A DNA stretch of 49,197 nt from an uncultured Eubacteriales bacterium (lineage in GTDB: Bacteria > Bacillota > Clostridia > TANB77 > CAG-508). Made by a program: the position numbers and the translations under genes. Positions 41,969-49,197 of this stretch are shown piece by piece (position 1 is the stretch's first letter; every line of letters begins with the position of its first letter). The DNA lies in the NCBI GenBank assembly GCA_949288095.1, contig CASEIX010000034.1:1-49197 (forward strand), written 5' to 3'. A model generated the notes under the pieces. It was not told the DNA's origin and ran no database searches. It was given only the letters and a program-made list of their open reading frames with translations.

Positions 41969-42766
41969 ATGAATACATTTCGATTTGTGCCAGAAGGTTG
42001 GGATGAAGAGGTTGAAAAATTAAATTTACAAAAGATACAAGAGTATCAACAGGAAAATAAGACAATACAAGGAATTGTACAAAGTTGTGATGATAAATAT
42101 AATTTACATATTCAATTAGGTAGTGAAATAGAAGGAATTATCCCAAGAAGTGAAGTAGAAGATATTCAACAAGGACTACCAGATGAAAGATTATGTACAG
42201 GAAAAGTACATAAATATGTTCAGTTTAAAATAGAAAATATTGAAAATAATCATACAGTGTTATTATCAAGAAAAAGTGTACAACATGAAGCTTTGCAATA
42301 TATAAAAAAGGATATGCAAGTTGGACAACATGTCATTGGAATTGTAAAGAACATTAGACCATATGGAGCCTTTATAGAAATAGGTGGTGGAATTGTTGGA
42401 CTAGCGCATATAGAAGATTTATCTGTTGCCAGAATCAAAACGCCATATGAAAGGTTAAAAATTGGACAAAAAGTAAAAGTTGTGGTAAAATCTATAGATA
42501 GATATACAGGGAAAGTCAATTTGTCATATAAAGAAACCCTAGGAACATGGGAAGAAAATGCTGAAAAATTTTCTACAGGAATGAAGGTAAAAGGCATTAT
42601 TAGAGAAACAGAGAAAAATAAAAATGGTATTTTCATAGAACTAACACCCAATTTAGTGGGAATGGCAGAATATGCCGAAGGATATGAATATGGACAAAAA
42701 GTCAATGTGTATATCAAAAAAATAGATAAAGAGAAGAAAAAAGTCAAATTATTGATTGAACAATAG
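41969..42766 (+). CDS. S1 RNA-binding domain protein
   Basis: 265 aa made of three S1 (OB-fold) repeats: about 30-98 (IQGIVQSCDDKYNLHIQLG), about 113-182 (HVIGIVKNIRPYGAFIEIGGGIVGLAHIEDL, the most canonical) and about 195-263 (VKGIIRETEKNKNGIFIEL, degenerate). This resembles the short S1-like proteins of Firmicutes, which bind RNA and may associate with ribosomes; true ribosomal S1 is longer. AAGGAGAAAAC precedes the ATG. It is likely cotranscribed with the winged-helix gene 57 nt downstream. Confidence 0.85.
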   Translation: MNTFRFVPEGWDEEVEKLNLQKIQEYQQENKTIQGIVQSCDDKYNLHIQLGSEIEGIIPRSEVEDIQQGLPDERLCTGKVHKYVQFKIENIENNHTVLLSRKSVQHEALQYIKKDMQVGQHVIGIVKNIRPYGAFIEIGGGIVGLAHIEDLSVARIKTPYERLKIGQKVKVVVKSIDRYTGKVNLSYKETLGTWEENAEKFSTGMKVKGIIRETEKNKNGIFIELTPNLVGMAEYAEGYEYGQKVNVYIKKIDKEKKKVKLLIEQ

Positions 42767-42823
42767 TGTAGTTTATAATTAAAAATTATAGATAATTCTA
42801 AATTTATAAGGGGGAAAATAAAA

Positions 42824-43759
42824 ATGGTAGAAGATAATGAAATCAAGGCACAAGTATCTCCATTTGCTATCAGAGAAGGTGAAATTAAAACTTTCGACGG
42901 AAAAGATGGGTATGTGTCAATGAATCAAATCGTACATAAGATTAATATTGGACATATTAATGAAATCCATTTTGCAATTTTAGACTTAGTAAATGAATTT
43001 GAATTTATTACATCAAGACAATTATATCAAATGCTAGAAATCAAAGGAATTGACCCTAAGTCACAAGACAAATTAAATAACAAATTAGATCAATTAGTAA
43101 AATCTAAAATTTTAACAAGATATTACTTTACTTCTGATGAGGGTAAAGGTATTTATAGAATTTATTGTTTAGAGAAGATGGGAAAATATTTATTAAATTC
43201 TAAAGAAATTGATTGTAAATGGCAACCATCTGATAACACAAAACCAGTGCCAATGATTAAAAAGAGATTGGCTGGAAATCAAACTTTAATTGCTTATTTA
43301 AGAAAAGTAAAAGCATTTGATAGCTATATTGTAAAACCAGCAATCACTGCAAAAGTATCAGGAAAACTATTTAAAGCAAGTGGGGGAGCTGTTAAACTTA
43401 CGAAAAATGGAAAATCAATTCAATTTGTTTTTGAAGTTATCAGAAGAGAACCTGACTGGGAGAAAAAATTAGTAGAAAGAATGAGATTATATAAAGAATT
43501 TTATGAAAACTATGTTCCAGGTGATTCGGGATTTGCAGCAATGCCACAATTGATATTAATTTGTGAAGATGAAAAACATATGGCAGAGACATTTAAAGAA
43601 ATTGTGACAAATAACTTAGAAATTCCACAAATCAAATTATATTTTACAACTGATTTAAGACAAAATAAAGAAACACTAGAAGATACATTAGTAGATTTTA
43701 AATTAGTAGATGGAAAATATAAGATGGAAAATGTAGAATTAAAATTATTAGGAATGTAA
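42824..43759 (+). CDS. Winged-helix protein, possibly replication-relaxation-like
   Basis: 311 aa after AAGGGGG. Residues 45-125 look like a winged helix (INEIHFAILDLVNEFEFITSRQLYQMLEIKG, then KLNNKLDQLVKSKILTRYYF). The C-terminal half (about 150-300) is an alpha/beta domain with IQFVFEVIRREPDWEKKLVERMRLYKEF and LILICEDEKHMAETFKEI, in the style of the replication-relaxation family seen on plasmids and integrative elements. That family assignment is from memory of its pattern and is tentative. No catalytic motif is clear. It converges on pflA across a perfect-looking palindrome. Confidence 0.55.
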   Translation: MVEDNEIKAQVSPFAIREGEIKTFDGKDGYVSMNQIVHKINIGHINEIHFAILDLVNEFEFITSRQLYQMLEIKGIDPKSQDKLNNKLDQLVKSKILTRYYFTSDEGKGIYRIYCLEKMGKYLLNSKEIDCKWQPSDNTKPVPMIKKRLAGNQTLIAYLRKVKAFDSYIVKPAITAKVSGKLFKASGGAVKLTKNGKSIQFVFEVIRREPDWEKKLVERMRLYKEFYENYVPGDSGFAAMPQLILICEDEKHMAETFKEIVTNNLEIPQIKLYFTTDLRQNKETLEDTLVDFKLVDGKYKMENVELKLLGM

Positions 43760-43763
43760 AGGA

Positions 43764-43852
43764 AAAAAGGGGCAATTGAGGACGTTTCTTTTTGGACATT
43801 TATATTTAAATTTTAAATGTCCAAAAATAAACGTCCTCAATTGCCCCTTTTT
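43764..43852. repeat. GGGACG-family palindrome acting as bidirectional terminator
   Basis: Arm 43764-43800 pairs with 43816-43852 at 36 of 37 positions around a 15-nt A/T loop. Outer bases are A on the left and T on the right, so both converging genes (42824-43759 and pflA) can end here. It includes the GACGTTTCTTTTTGGAC core also found at the end of ptsI. Confidence 0.85.
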
Positions 43853-44608
43853 CTAGCTAATTACTAAGATTGCCTTCGCACGCTTTACATCATCACTAGT
43901 AGCATCTTTAATATTTTCTAAATCATATTTTAAACCTAATTTTGTCCATTTATATTTACCAATACTGTGATATGGTAAAATTTCTACTTTTTCAACTGTA
44001 TTTAAGGTAGAAATAAAATCTTTTAGTTTTCGTAAGTCTTTTTCATCATCTGTAAGCCCTGGAACTAATACTTGCCTAATCCATATTGGTATATGGTTAT
44101 CACTTAAGTATTTTGCAAACTCCAATTCTAGTTTATTATCAAATCCAACTAAATCTTTACATTTTTCACTATTAATGTGTTTAATATCTAATAGAACTAA
44201 ATCTGTTAAGGTTAATAATTGTTTAATATCATCTGTTAAGGCTACCATTCCAGAAGTATCAATACAAGTATGGATTTTTTTCTTTTTTAATTTTGTAAAT
44301 AATTCGATTAAAAATTTTACTTGTAATAAAGGTTCTCCACCTGAAACAGTAACACCACCATTTGGAGTGATATAATTTTTATATTTTAAAATCATTTTAT
44401 AAATATCATCAACAGATTGATATTTTCCTTCTTTCATATCCCAAGTATCACGATTATGACAATATTTACATTGTAAATGACAACCTTGAAGAAATAAAAC
44501 AAAACGAATTCCTGGTCCGTCAACAGCACCAAAGGTTTCTATTGAATGTACTTTTGCATAATATCTTAAATCTTTTTCTTTATCTAATATATTCTTATTT
44601 TCTTCCAT
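43853..44608 (-). CDS. pflA: Pyruvate formate-lyase-activating enzyme
   Basis: 251 aa from the ATG at 44608 (MEENKNILDK), with AAAGGAG upstream. An in-frame start at 44677 would add residues translated from a repeat fragment and is rejected. This radical SAM enzyme installs the glycyl radical on PflB. The cluster motif is C43-x3-C47-x2-C50 in QGCHLQCKYCHN. GAVDGPGIRFVLFLQG before it, TVSGGEPLLQ and the C-terminal LPYHSIGKYKW are family hallmarks. It follows pflB by 125 nt, with a hairpin and a repeat fragment in between. Confidence 0.95.
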   Translation of the reverse strand: MEENKNILDKEKDLRYYAKVHSIETFGAVDGPGIRFVLFLQGCHLQCKYCHNRDTWDMKEGKYQSVDDIYKMILKYKNYITPNGGVTVSGGEPLLQVKFLIELFTKLKKKKIHTCIDTSGMVALTDDIKQLLTLTDLVLLDIKHINSEKCKDLVGFDNKLELEFAKYLSDNHIPIWIRQVLVPGLTDDEKDLRKLKDFISTLNTVEKVEILPYHSIGKYKWTKLGLKYDLENIKDATSDDVKRAKAILVIS

Positions 44609-44646
44609 ATAGGATGCTCCTTTATTGAAATTTAAAACAAGTAAGG

Positions 44647-44677
44647 TTGCCAAAATGGCCCGTCCCCTTTGACACAT
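44647..44677. repeat. Fragment of the GGGACG repeat family
   Basis: On the minus strand ATGTGTCAAAGGGGACGGGCC runs toward pflA, followed by GCCATTTTGGC, a small hairpin. Only one arm of the family is present here. It creates a false N-terminal extension (MCQRGRAIL) in the pflA frame. Confidence 0.55.
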
Positions 44678-44687
44678 AATTACTTTA

Positions 44688-44724
44688 TAAAAGGGATTTT
44701 AAGAAAAATCTTGAAATCCCTTTA
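44688..44724 (-). terminator. Hairpin between pflB and pflA
   Basis: TAAAAGGGATTTT (44688-44700) pairs with GAAATCCCTTTA (44713-44724), with AAG/CTT continuing inside. On the minus strand it comes just after the pflB stop and is followed by TTTTAT. It may be a partial terminator that sets a lower pflA level. Confidence 0.65.
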
Positions 44725-44733
44725 TCAATTTAA

Positions 44734-46971
44734 CTAAATTTTTTCGTGAATAGTTCTATTAATAACATCTAATTGTTGTTCTCTTGTTAATTTTGTGAAG
44801 TTTACAGCATATCCAGATACTCTAATGGTTAATTGAGGATAATTTTCTGGATGTTCCATAGCATCAATTAATAAACTTCTATCGAAAACATTTACATTGA
44901 TATGATGTCCTGTTTGTTTGAAATATCCATCTAACATATTTACTAAGTTTGTAACTCTTGTATCTTCATCTTTTCCTAATGTTTTAGGTGTGATTGAGAA
45001 TGTATATGAAATTCCATCTTCTGCAAAATCAAATGGTAATTTTGCAATAGAATTCATAACAGCTAAAGCACCATTTGTATCTCTTCCGTGTAATGGATTT
45101 GCACCAGGTCCGAATGGAGCTCCCATTCTTCTTCCATCAGGAGTATTTCCTGTAGCTTTTCCATAAACGACATTTGATGTAATTGTAAGAATAGATAAAG
45201 TATGTTTAGAATTTCTGTAAGTTGGATATCTTTTTAATTTATTCATAAATGTTTTTACGATGTCAACAGCAATACTGTCTACTCTTTCATCATCATTACC
45301 GAATTTAGGATAATCTCCTTCGATTTCATAATCAACAGCTAGTCCAGTTTCATCTCTAATAACTTTTACTTTTGCATATGTGATTGCAGAAAGTGAATCA
45401 GCAACTACAGATAAACCAGCAATACCACAAGCCATTGTTCTGATAATATCTTTATCATGAAGAGACATTTCAATTGCTTCATAACAATATTTATCATGCA
45501 TATAGTGGATAGCATTTAATGCTTTAATATAGATTTTAGCTACATAATCCATCATTTGATTGAATTTTTCCATAACTTCATCATAATCTAAATATTCAGA
45601 AGTAATTGGAGCAAATTTTGGAGTAACTTGTTTTCCAGACATTTCATCTCTACCACCATTAATAGCATATAATAAAGTTTTTGCTAAGTTTGCTCTTGCA
45701 CCAAAGAATTGCATTTGTTTACCAATTTTCATTGGAGAAACACAACAAGCAATTCCATAATCATCTCCTAATGTGATTCTCATTAAATCATCACTTTCAT
45801 ATTGAATAGAAGATGTTCTGATAGATAAATCTGTTGTATATCTTTTAAATCCTTCTGGTAAATTGACAGACCATAAAACCGTTAAGTTTGGTTCTGGAGC
45901 TGGTCCTAAATTTTCTAGTGTATGAAGAATTCTAAAAGAGTTTTTGGTAACTAAAGTTCTTCCATCGATTCCCATACCACCAATACTTTCTGTTACCCAT
46001 ACAGGGTCACCACTAAATAATTCGTTGTATTCAGGTGTTCTTAAGAAACGAACCAATCTTAATTTCATAACAAAATGATCCATGATTTCTTGAACTTCTT
46101 CTTCTGTGATTGTTCCATTTTCTAAATCTCTTTCAAAATAAATATCTAAGAAAGTAGAGGTTCTACCAAGACTCATTGCAGCACCATCTTGAGATTTTAC
46201 AGCACCTAAATATCCAAAGTATAACCATTGAACAGCTTCTTTACTATTGTTTGCAGGTTTAGAAATATCAAAACCATATTTTGAAGCCATTGCCTTTAAA
46301 TCATTTAATGCTTTGATTTGTTCACTAATTTCTTCTCTTTCACGAATAACTTCTTCAGTTAAACAATCTACATTTAATATGTCTAAATCTTTTTTCTTTT
46401 CTTCGATTAATACATCAACACCATAAAGGGCAACTCTTCTGTAATCACCAATAATTCTTCCTCTACCATATCCATCTGGTAATCCAGTAAGTAAGTGAGC
46501 ACTTCTAGCAGCTCTAATATCTGGTGTGTAAACACTAAATACACCATCATTATGTGTTTTTCTATAATTGTGAAAAATTTCTTCTACTTCATCATCTACT
46601 TTTTTGTCATAAGCTTCACAAGCTTTTTCTACAATACGAATTCCACCATAAGGCATAATGGCTCTTTTTAATGGAGCATCTGTTTGAAGTCCTACGATTT
46701 CTTCTAAGTCTTTATCAATATATCCAGGCTCATAGGCATTAACACTAGAAATAGTTTTGGTGTCTATATCTAGTACACCACCTTTAGAAGCTTTTTCTTT
46801 TTTGTAAAGTTCTAGTACTTCGTCCCACAATTTTTTTGTTTTTTCTGTAGGTCCAGCCAAAAATGTTGAATCTCCTTCATAAGGTGTGTAGTTTCTTTGA
46901 ATGAAATCTCTTACATTGATTTCGTTTTGCCAATCACCTTTTTCAAATCCTTCCCATTGTTCAAATTTCAT
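44734..46971 (-). CDS. pflB: Formate acetyltransferase (pyruvate formate-lyase)
   Basis: 745 aa glycyl-radical enzyme converting pyruvate and CoA to acetyl-CoA and formate. The adjacent catalytic cysteines are C409-C410 in [10 protein letters not shown]. The radical glycine is near residue 720 in [12 protein letters not shown], close to the C-terminus. The N-terminal [25 protein letters not shown] and the [13 protein letters not shown] segment are typical of true PflB rather than other glycyl-radical dehydratases. AAGGAGGG precedes the ATG. A ~105-nt leader with a 10-bp inverted repeat lies upstream. The activase gene follows. Confidence 0.97.
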   Translation of the reverse strand: MKFEQWEGFEKGDWQNEINVRDFIQRNYTPYEGDSTFLAGPTEKTKKLWDEVLELYKKEKASKGGVLDIDTKTISSVNAYEPGYIDKDLEEIVGLQTDAPLKRAIMPYGGIRIVEKACEAYDKKVDDEVEEIFHNYRKTHNDGVFSVYTPDIRAARSAHLLTGLPDGYGRGRIIGDYRRVALYGVDVLIEEKKKDLDILNVDCLTEEVIREREEISEQIKALNDLKAMASKYGFDISKPANNSKEAVQWLYFGYLGAVKSQDGAAMSLGRTSTFLDIYFERDLENGTITEEEVQEIMDHFVMKLRLVRFLRTPEYNELFSGDPVWVTESIGGMGIDGRTLVTKNSFRILHTLENLGPAPEPNLTVLWSVNLPEGFKRYTTDLSIRTSSIQYESDDLMRITLGDDYGIACCVSPMKIGKQMQFFGARANLAKTLLYAINGGRDEMSGKQVTPKFAPITSEYLDYDEVMEKFNQMMDYVAKIYIKALNAIHYMHDKYCYEAIEMSLHDKDIIRTMACGIAGLSVVADSLSAITYAKVKVIRDETGLAVDYEIEGDYPKFGNDDERVDSIAVDIVKTFMNKLKRYPTYRNSKHTLSILTITSNVVYGKATGNTPDGRRMGAPFGPGANPLHGRDTNGALAVMNSIAKLPFDFAEDGISYTFSITPKTLGKDEDTRVTNLVNMLDGYFKQTGHHINVNVFDRSLLIDAMEHPENYPQLTIRVSGYAVNFTKLTREQQLDVINRTIHEKI

Positions 46972-47000
46972 AATATTAAAAACCCTCCTTAATTAAGAAT

Positions 47001-47048
47001 AAAATGAAATATAATTAATAATCATTATAAATAAATTCATTTCATTTT
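47001..47048 (-). promoter_or_regulatory. Inverted repeat in the pflB leader
   Basis: AAAATGAAAT (47001-47010) and ATTTCATTTT (47039-47048) are perfect 10-bp reverse complements within the untranslated leader. It could stabilise the mRNA or be a regulator site. The 370-bp pflB-XRE gap also holds a weak cre-like GGAAAACGTTATGG near 47160-47173. Confidence 0.45.
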
Positions 47049-47083
47049 CCTTTTTCTTATTATTATCATTTTGACCACATAAT

Positions 47084-47112
47084 ATAATACCATATCTGCG
47101 AAATATAATCAA
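47084..47112 (-). promoter_or_regulatory. Promoter of pflB
   Basis: On the minus strand TTGATT (47112-47107), 17 nt, TATTAT (47089-47084). It implies a leader of roughly 105 nt before the pflB ATG. Confidence 0.55.
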
Positions 47113-47301
47113 TCTAAAATGAAAATAATTTGATAAACTTGTAAAATTATGTCGAAATAAGGAAAACGTTATGGCATAATTTGTATCAAATTTAAACAGA
47201 ATATCTTTTGTATGAAAGATAATAGATAAATTCTATTATTAATTACATTTATAGATTAATCATATGAATAAAATTTAAAAAAATCTGTTGCAAAAGCAAC
47301 A

Positions 47302-47332
47302 AAAAACCAATATTTTTTCAATATTGGTTTTT
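47302..47332. terminator. Terminator downstream of the XRE regulator
   Basis: AAAAACCAATATT (47302-47314) pairs perfectly with AATATTGGTTTTT (47320-47332) around a 5-nt loop. It is symmetrical and lies just after the XRE gene's stop on the minus strand, where T residues follow the stem. Confidence 0.85.
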
Positions 47333-47341
47333 AATATAAAA

Positions 47342-47668
47342 TTATTCAGCTTCTGCAATAATTTTGGCGATTTTATAAATTAATCTTTGTTTATGTGCAG
47401 GGCAACTTTTTAATAAGTCAGAGAATTCTTTAGATAGATAATTTTCTGAATCGCTAGAAGTACCACTTAAAATATAGCCTTCTGAAACATCTAATAGATT
47501 ACAAATTTGTGTTAATCTTTTTAAATTGATGTGAGAATTTCCTCTTTCAACTCTACTTAAGAATGCGACAGAAACATCTATTTTTTCAGATAACTCTTCT
47601 TGTGTATAATTTTTTGCAAGTCTTGCTTGTTTGATTCTTTGACCAATAATATTATAATCTAATGCCAT
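47342..47668 (-). CDS. XRE family transcriptional regulator
   Basis: 108 aa from the ATG at 47668 (MALDYNIIGQRIK), preceded by AGGAAGGTG; a GTG three codons earlier is part of that site. Residues 5-65 are a lambda-repressor-like helix-turn-helix (RIKQARLAKNYTQEELSEKIDVSVAFLSRVERGNSHINLKRL). The C-terminal ~40 residues are helical and end in AHKQRLIYKIAKIIAEAE, a common ending of short clostridial XRE regulators. No sensor domain. The inverted repeat at 47724-47747 just upstream suggests autoregulation. Confidence 0.92.
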   Translation of the reverse strand: MALDYNIIGQRIKQARLAKNYTQEELSEKIDVSVAFLSRVERGNSHINLKRLTQICNLLDVSEGYILSGTSSDSENYLSKEFSDLLKSCPAHKQRLIYKIAKIIAEAE

Positions 47669-47723
47669 ATATATCACCTTCCTAATTTTTTATTACAAAA
47701 CAAATACAAAGTATATGTTTACC

Positions 47724-47747
47724 ATATAGTCTACGAGAATACTATAT
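47724..47747. promoter_or_regulatory. Inverted repeat: candidate XRE operator
   Basis: ATATAGT (47724-47730) and ACTATAT (47741-47747) are perfect 7-bp arms with a 10-bp spacer, about 55 bp before the XRE start. Dimeric XRE repressors bind such sites. The rest of this 324-bp intergenic stretch is A/T-rich without other clear signals until the promoter at 47940. Confidence 0.5.
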
Positions 47748-47939
47748 AATAATAAATGGAAAAAGTCAAGGTTTTCTTAGTAAAAGCTGAAAATAGAAAT
47801 TCAATATTAAAAGTGTATGTAAAATTAAGAAAAAATAAGAAATAAAGAGATTTTAAAAGAAAAAATACTCATAGATAAGAAAGAAAATTAAAAAGTCTGA
47901 ATAATTTTGTTTTTTTATCTAAGATTATGTATACGAAGT

Positions 47940-47968
47940 TTGAAAAAAGGTAGAATATATAGTATAAT
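47940..47968 (+). promoter_or_regulatory. Promoter of the M23 peptidase gene
   Basis: TTGAAA (47940-47945), 17 nt, TATAAT (47963-47968). The ribosome binding site AAAGGAG is at 47994-48000. Confidence 0.75.
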
Positions 47969-48001
47969 ATAGATTAGTCGCGCAAAAAAACATAAAGGAG
48001 A

Positions 48002-49006
48002 GTGGATTTTATTTTAAAAAAGAAACTAAAATTTTACACAAAAGCGTTTCTAAAAATTTTTAACATTACAATCATAGCTTTGGGGATTATTATCGCGATT
48101 ATTTTAGTAAAATATAAACCAATGTATAAAGTAAGTATTTCTGGTGAAGAACTTGGATATGTAGAAAATAAGCAAGCATTAGAAGAAACATTAAAAGAAG
48201 AAATTGCAGAAAGTTCTGATAAAACAATTGAAGATATTAGCTTACAGAAAGAGCCAGAATATGAGTTAAAATTAGTTAGTAGAACAGAAAATACAGAGGA
48301 GAAAGAAGTAGTAGAAGAATTAAAAGAAGAAGCAACAGTTACGTATAAATACTATGAAATAGCAGTACAAGAAAATGTTGTTGAAAAAGTAAATACAAGT
48401 GAAGAAGCAGAAGAATTGGTAAATGAAATAAAAAAAGAAAATAATAGTGAAGATATTCATTTAAGTATTGTAGAAAAATATACACAAAATGAAGAAGAAG
48501 TAAATACATCAGATTTAGAAGTGGCAAAAGCAAATGTTCAAGAAACAGTGCAAACAGCTATACAAGAAATCGAACAACAAAAAGAAGAGGAAGAAAGATG
48601 GAATGCATTACCAAGCATTAATGGTATTAAATTAGCCGTAACACCAATCGAAGGAAGAATTACTTCTAGATATGGAGTAAGTAGTAACATTAGAAAATCA
48701 ACACATACAGGTTTAGATATTTCAGCAGTAACTGGTACAGCTATAAAAGTTGTAGCAGATGGAACTGTTATTAGTGCTGGATATAGTGGATCTTATGGAT
48801 ATCTAGTAAAAGTAGAACATGGAAATGGTGTAGAAACTTGGTATGCGCATACTAGTAAAATGTATGTAAAAAAAGGAGATACTGTAAAAGCCGGAGATGT
48901 CATAGCAGCAGTTGGTTCAACAGGAAATTCAACAGGACCTCATTTACATTTAGAAATTAGAGTAAATGGAGAAACTGTCAATCCACAAAATTATTTATAC
49001 AAATAA
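48002..49006 (+). CDS. Membrane-anchored M23 (LytM-type) peptidase
   Basis: Up to 334 aa. Residues 16-40 form one membrane helix, followed by a long Glu/Lys-rich extracytoplasmic stalk (about 60-200, coiled coil EIEQQKEEEERW), then a C-terminal M23 peptidase. Zinc ligands: H and D in THTGLDIS and H in GPHLHLEIRVNG; TRYGVS-like ITSRYGVSSN and GYLVKVEHGNGVETWYAHTSKM are also typical. It likely cleaves peptidoglycan cross-bridges or activates partners at the cell wall. The start is uncertain: the GTG at 48002 is only 1 nt after AAAGGAG, whereas an in-frame ATT at 48011 is optimally spaced. Confidence 0.88.
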   Translation: MDFILKKKLKFYTKAFLKIFNITIIALGIIIAIILVKYKPMYKVSISGEELGYVENKQALEETLKEEIAESSDKTIEDISLQKEPEYELKLVSRTENTEEKEVVEELKEEATVTYKYYEIAVQENVVEKVNTSEEAEELVNEIKKENNSEDIHLSIVEKYTQNEEEVNTSDLEVAKANVQETVQTAIQEIEQQKEEEERWNALPSINGIKLAVTPIEGRITSRYGVSSNIRKSTHTGLDISAVTGTAIKVVADGTVISAGYSGSYGYLVKVEHGNGVETWYAHTSKMYVKKGDTVKAGDVIAAVGSTGNSTGPHLHLEIRVNGETVNPQNYLYK

Positions 49007-49009
49007 AAA

Positions 49010-49038
49010 ATGCAAGTAGAGAATACTTGTATTTTTTT
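49010..49038 (+). terminator. Terminator of the M23 gene
   Basis: ATGCAAGTA (49010-49018) pairs with TACTTGTAT (49024-49032), one wobble, followed by a T run to 49038. Confidence 0.8.
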
Positions 49039-49098
49039 GTGTGTAAACAACCTTCTGGCTGTGCCGGTAGTAGCATAGGCTTTAGCTATGTAGCAAAG

Positions 49099-49167
49099 CA
49101 ACTCCCTTCATGATATAATATCAATATGTTTCGACGCATAATGATAAAAGTAAAATGAAGGGAGTTG
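49099..49167 (+). promoter_or_regulatory. Inverted repeat hiding the SD of a partial gene; possible mobile-element end
   Basis: CAACTCCCTTCA (49099-49110) and TGAAGGGAGTTG (49156-49167) are perfect 12-bp reverse complements. The second arm holds the binding site (GGGAG) for the ATG at 49174. A TATAAT (49114-49119 region) lies between the arms, so promoter and site are within the structure. The upstream 49040-49098 segment is visibly richer in G+C than its surroundings. Confidence 0.55.
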
Positions 49168-49173
49168 CGTATC

Positions 49174-49197
49174 ATGAATAGTATATTCAGTAAAAAA
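49174..49197 (+). CDS. Start of an unidentified gene (partial)
   Basis: Only MNSIFSKK is visible before the window ends. A GGGAG ribosome binding site lies 9 nt upstream, inside an inverted repeat. The setting (compositional change, repeat enclosing promoter and binding site) resembles the left end of an insertion sequence, so a transposase is a reasonable guess, but eight residues cannot establish it. Confidence 0.45.

Noticed and set aside
44609..44677. Longer pflA N-terminus
   Set aside because: The extra 23 codons run through a GGGACG repeat fragment; the ATG at 44608 has a good AAAGGAG and matches family length.

Overview
The window is A+T-rich, has strong AGGAGG-type ribosome binding sites, and carries gene families typical of anaerobic Firmicutes: AddB, YitT, PTS HPr/EI, pyruvate formate-lyase, homotetrameric-type GltA, a family-4 uracil-DNA glycosylase and a two-component/ABC cassette. 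It is best explained as chromosome of a low-GC, fermentative, probably gut-associated member of the Clostridia. Most genes lie on the + strand. No rRNA, tRNA or CRISPR array is visible.

Layout. 1-2.8 kb: end of rnc, an Elp3-like radical SAM protein, a small membrane-anchored protein and a YitT transporter. 2.9-8.0 kb: a polytopic GT-C-like membrane protein overlapping an OmpR-type response regulator, then an ABC ATPase/permease pair and a histidine kinase; four TTAAC repeats before the ABC genes look like the regulator's operator. 8.0-14.2 kb: ogg, then a fructose PTS block (fruK, fruA, ptsH, ptsI). 14.3-23.3 kb: addB, an MFS transporter followed by a decayed tandem paralogue, pgeF, udg, a 241-bp giant palindrome and gltA. 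23.3-34.3 kb: a putative HExxH metalloprotein, a 10-residue-repeat protein, leuS, an HD protein, topB and mfd. 34.6-38.8 kb: a prepilin-like protein with an FGE/C-type-lectin domain whose last ~50 codons look like the variable region of a diversity-generating retroelement (DGR), followed at once by an IS21-family element with a 7-bp target duplication. 38.9-49.2 kb: an rRNA methylase, an AAA/DUF4143 ATPase behind an iteron-like array, trmL, an S1-domain protein, a winged-helix protein, pflB-pflA, an XRE regulator, an M23 peptidase, and the edge of what may be another mobile element.

The genes join into a few functional groups. FruA imports and phosphorylates fructose with phosphate relayed through PtsI and HPr, and FruK makes fructose 1,6-bisphosphate. 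PflB/PflA would ferment pyruvate to formate and acetyl-CoA. Ogg, Udg, AddB, Mfd and TopB are DNA repair or topology enzymes. The response regulator, kinase and ABC transporter form a sensing/export cassette of the antimicrobial-peptide-resistance type.

Most noteworthy: (1) the DGR-like variable region, which appears frameshifted just before its conserved GFRVSLAV end and has an IS21 copy between it and a downstream hairpin; no reverse transcriptase or template repeat is in the window. (2) Several palindromic repeat families. One has a GGGACGTTTC core and supplies the last ~14 codons of ptsI; others are the 241-bp fold-back element and a 41-bp inverted repeat between fruA and ptsH. (3) A 23-bp iteron-like array before the AAA ATPase gene. 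All functional assignments come from reading motifs by eye; no database search was run.
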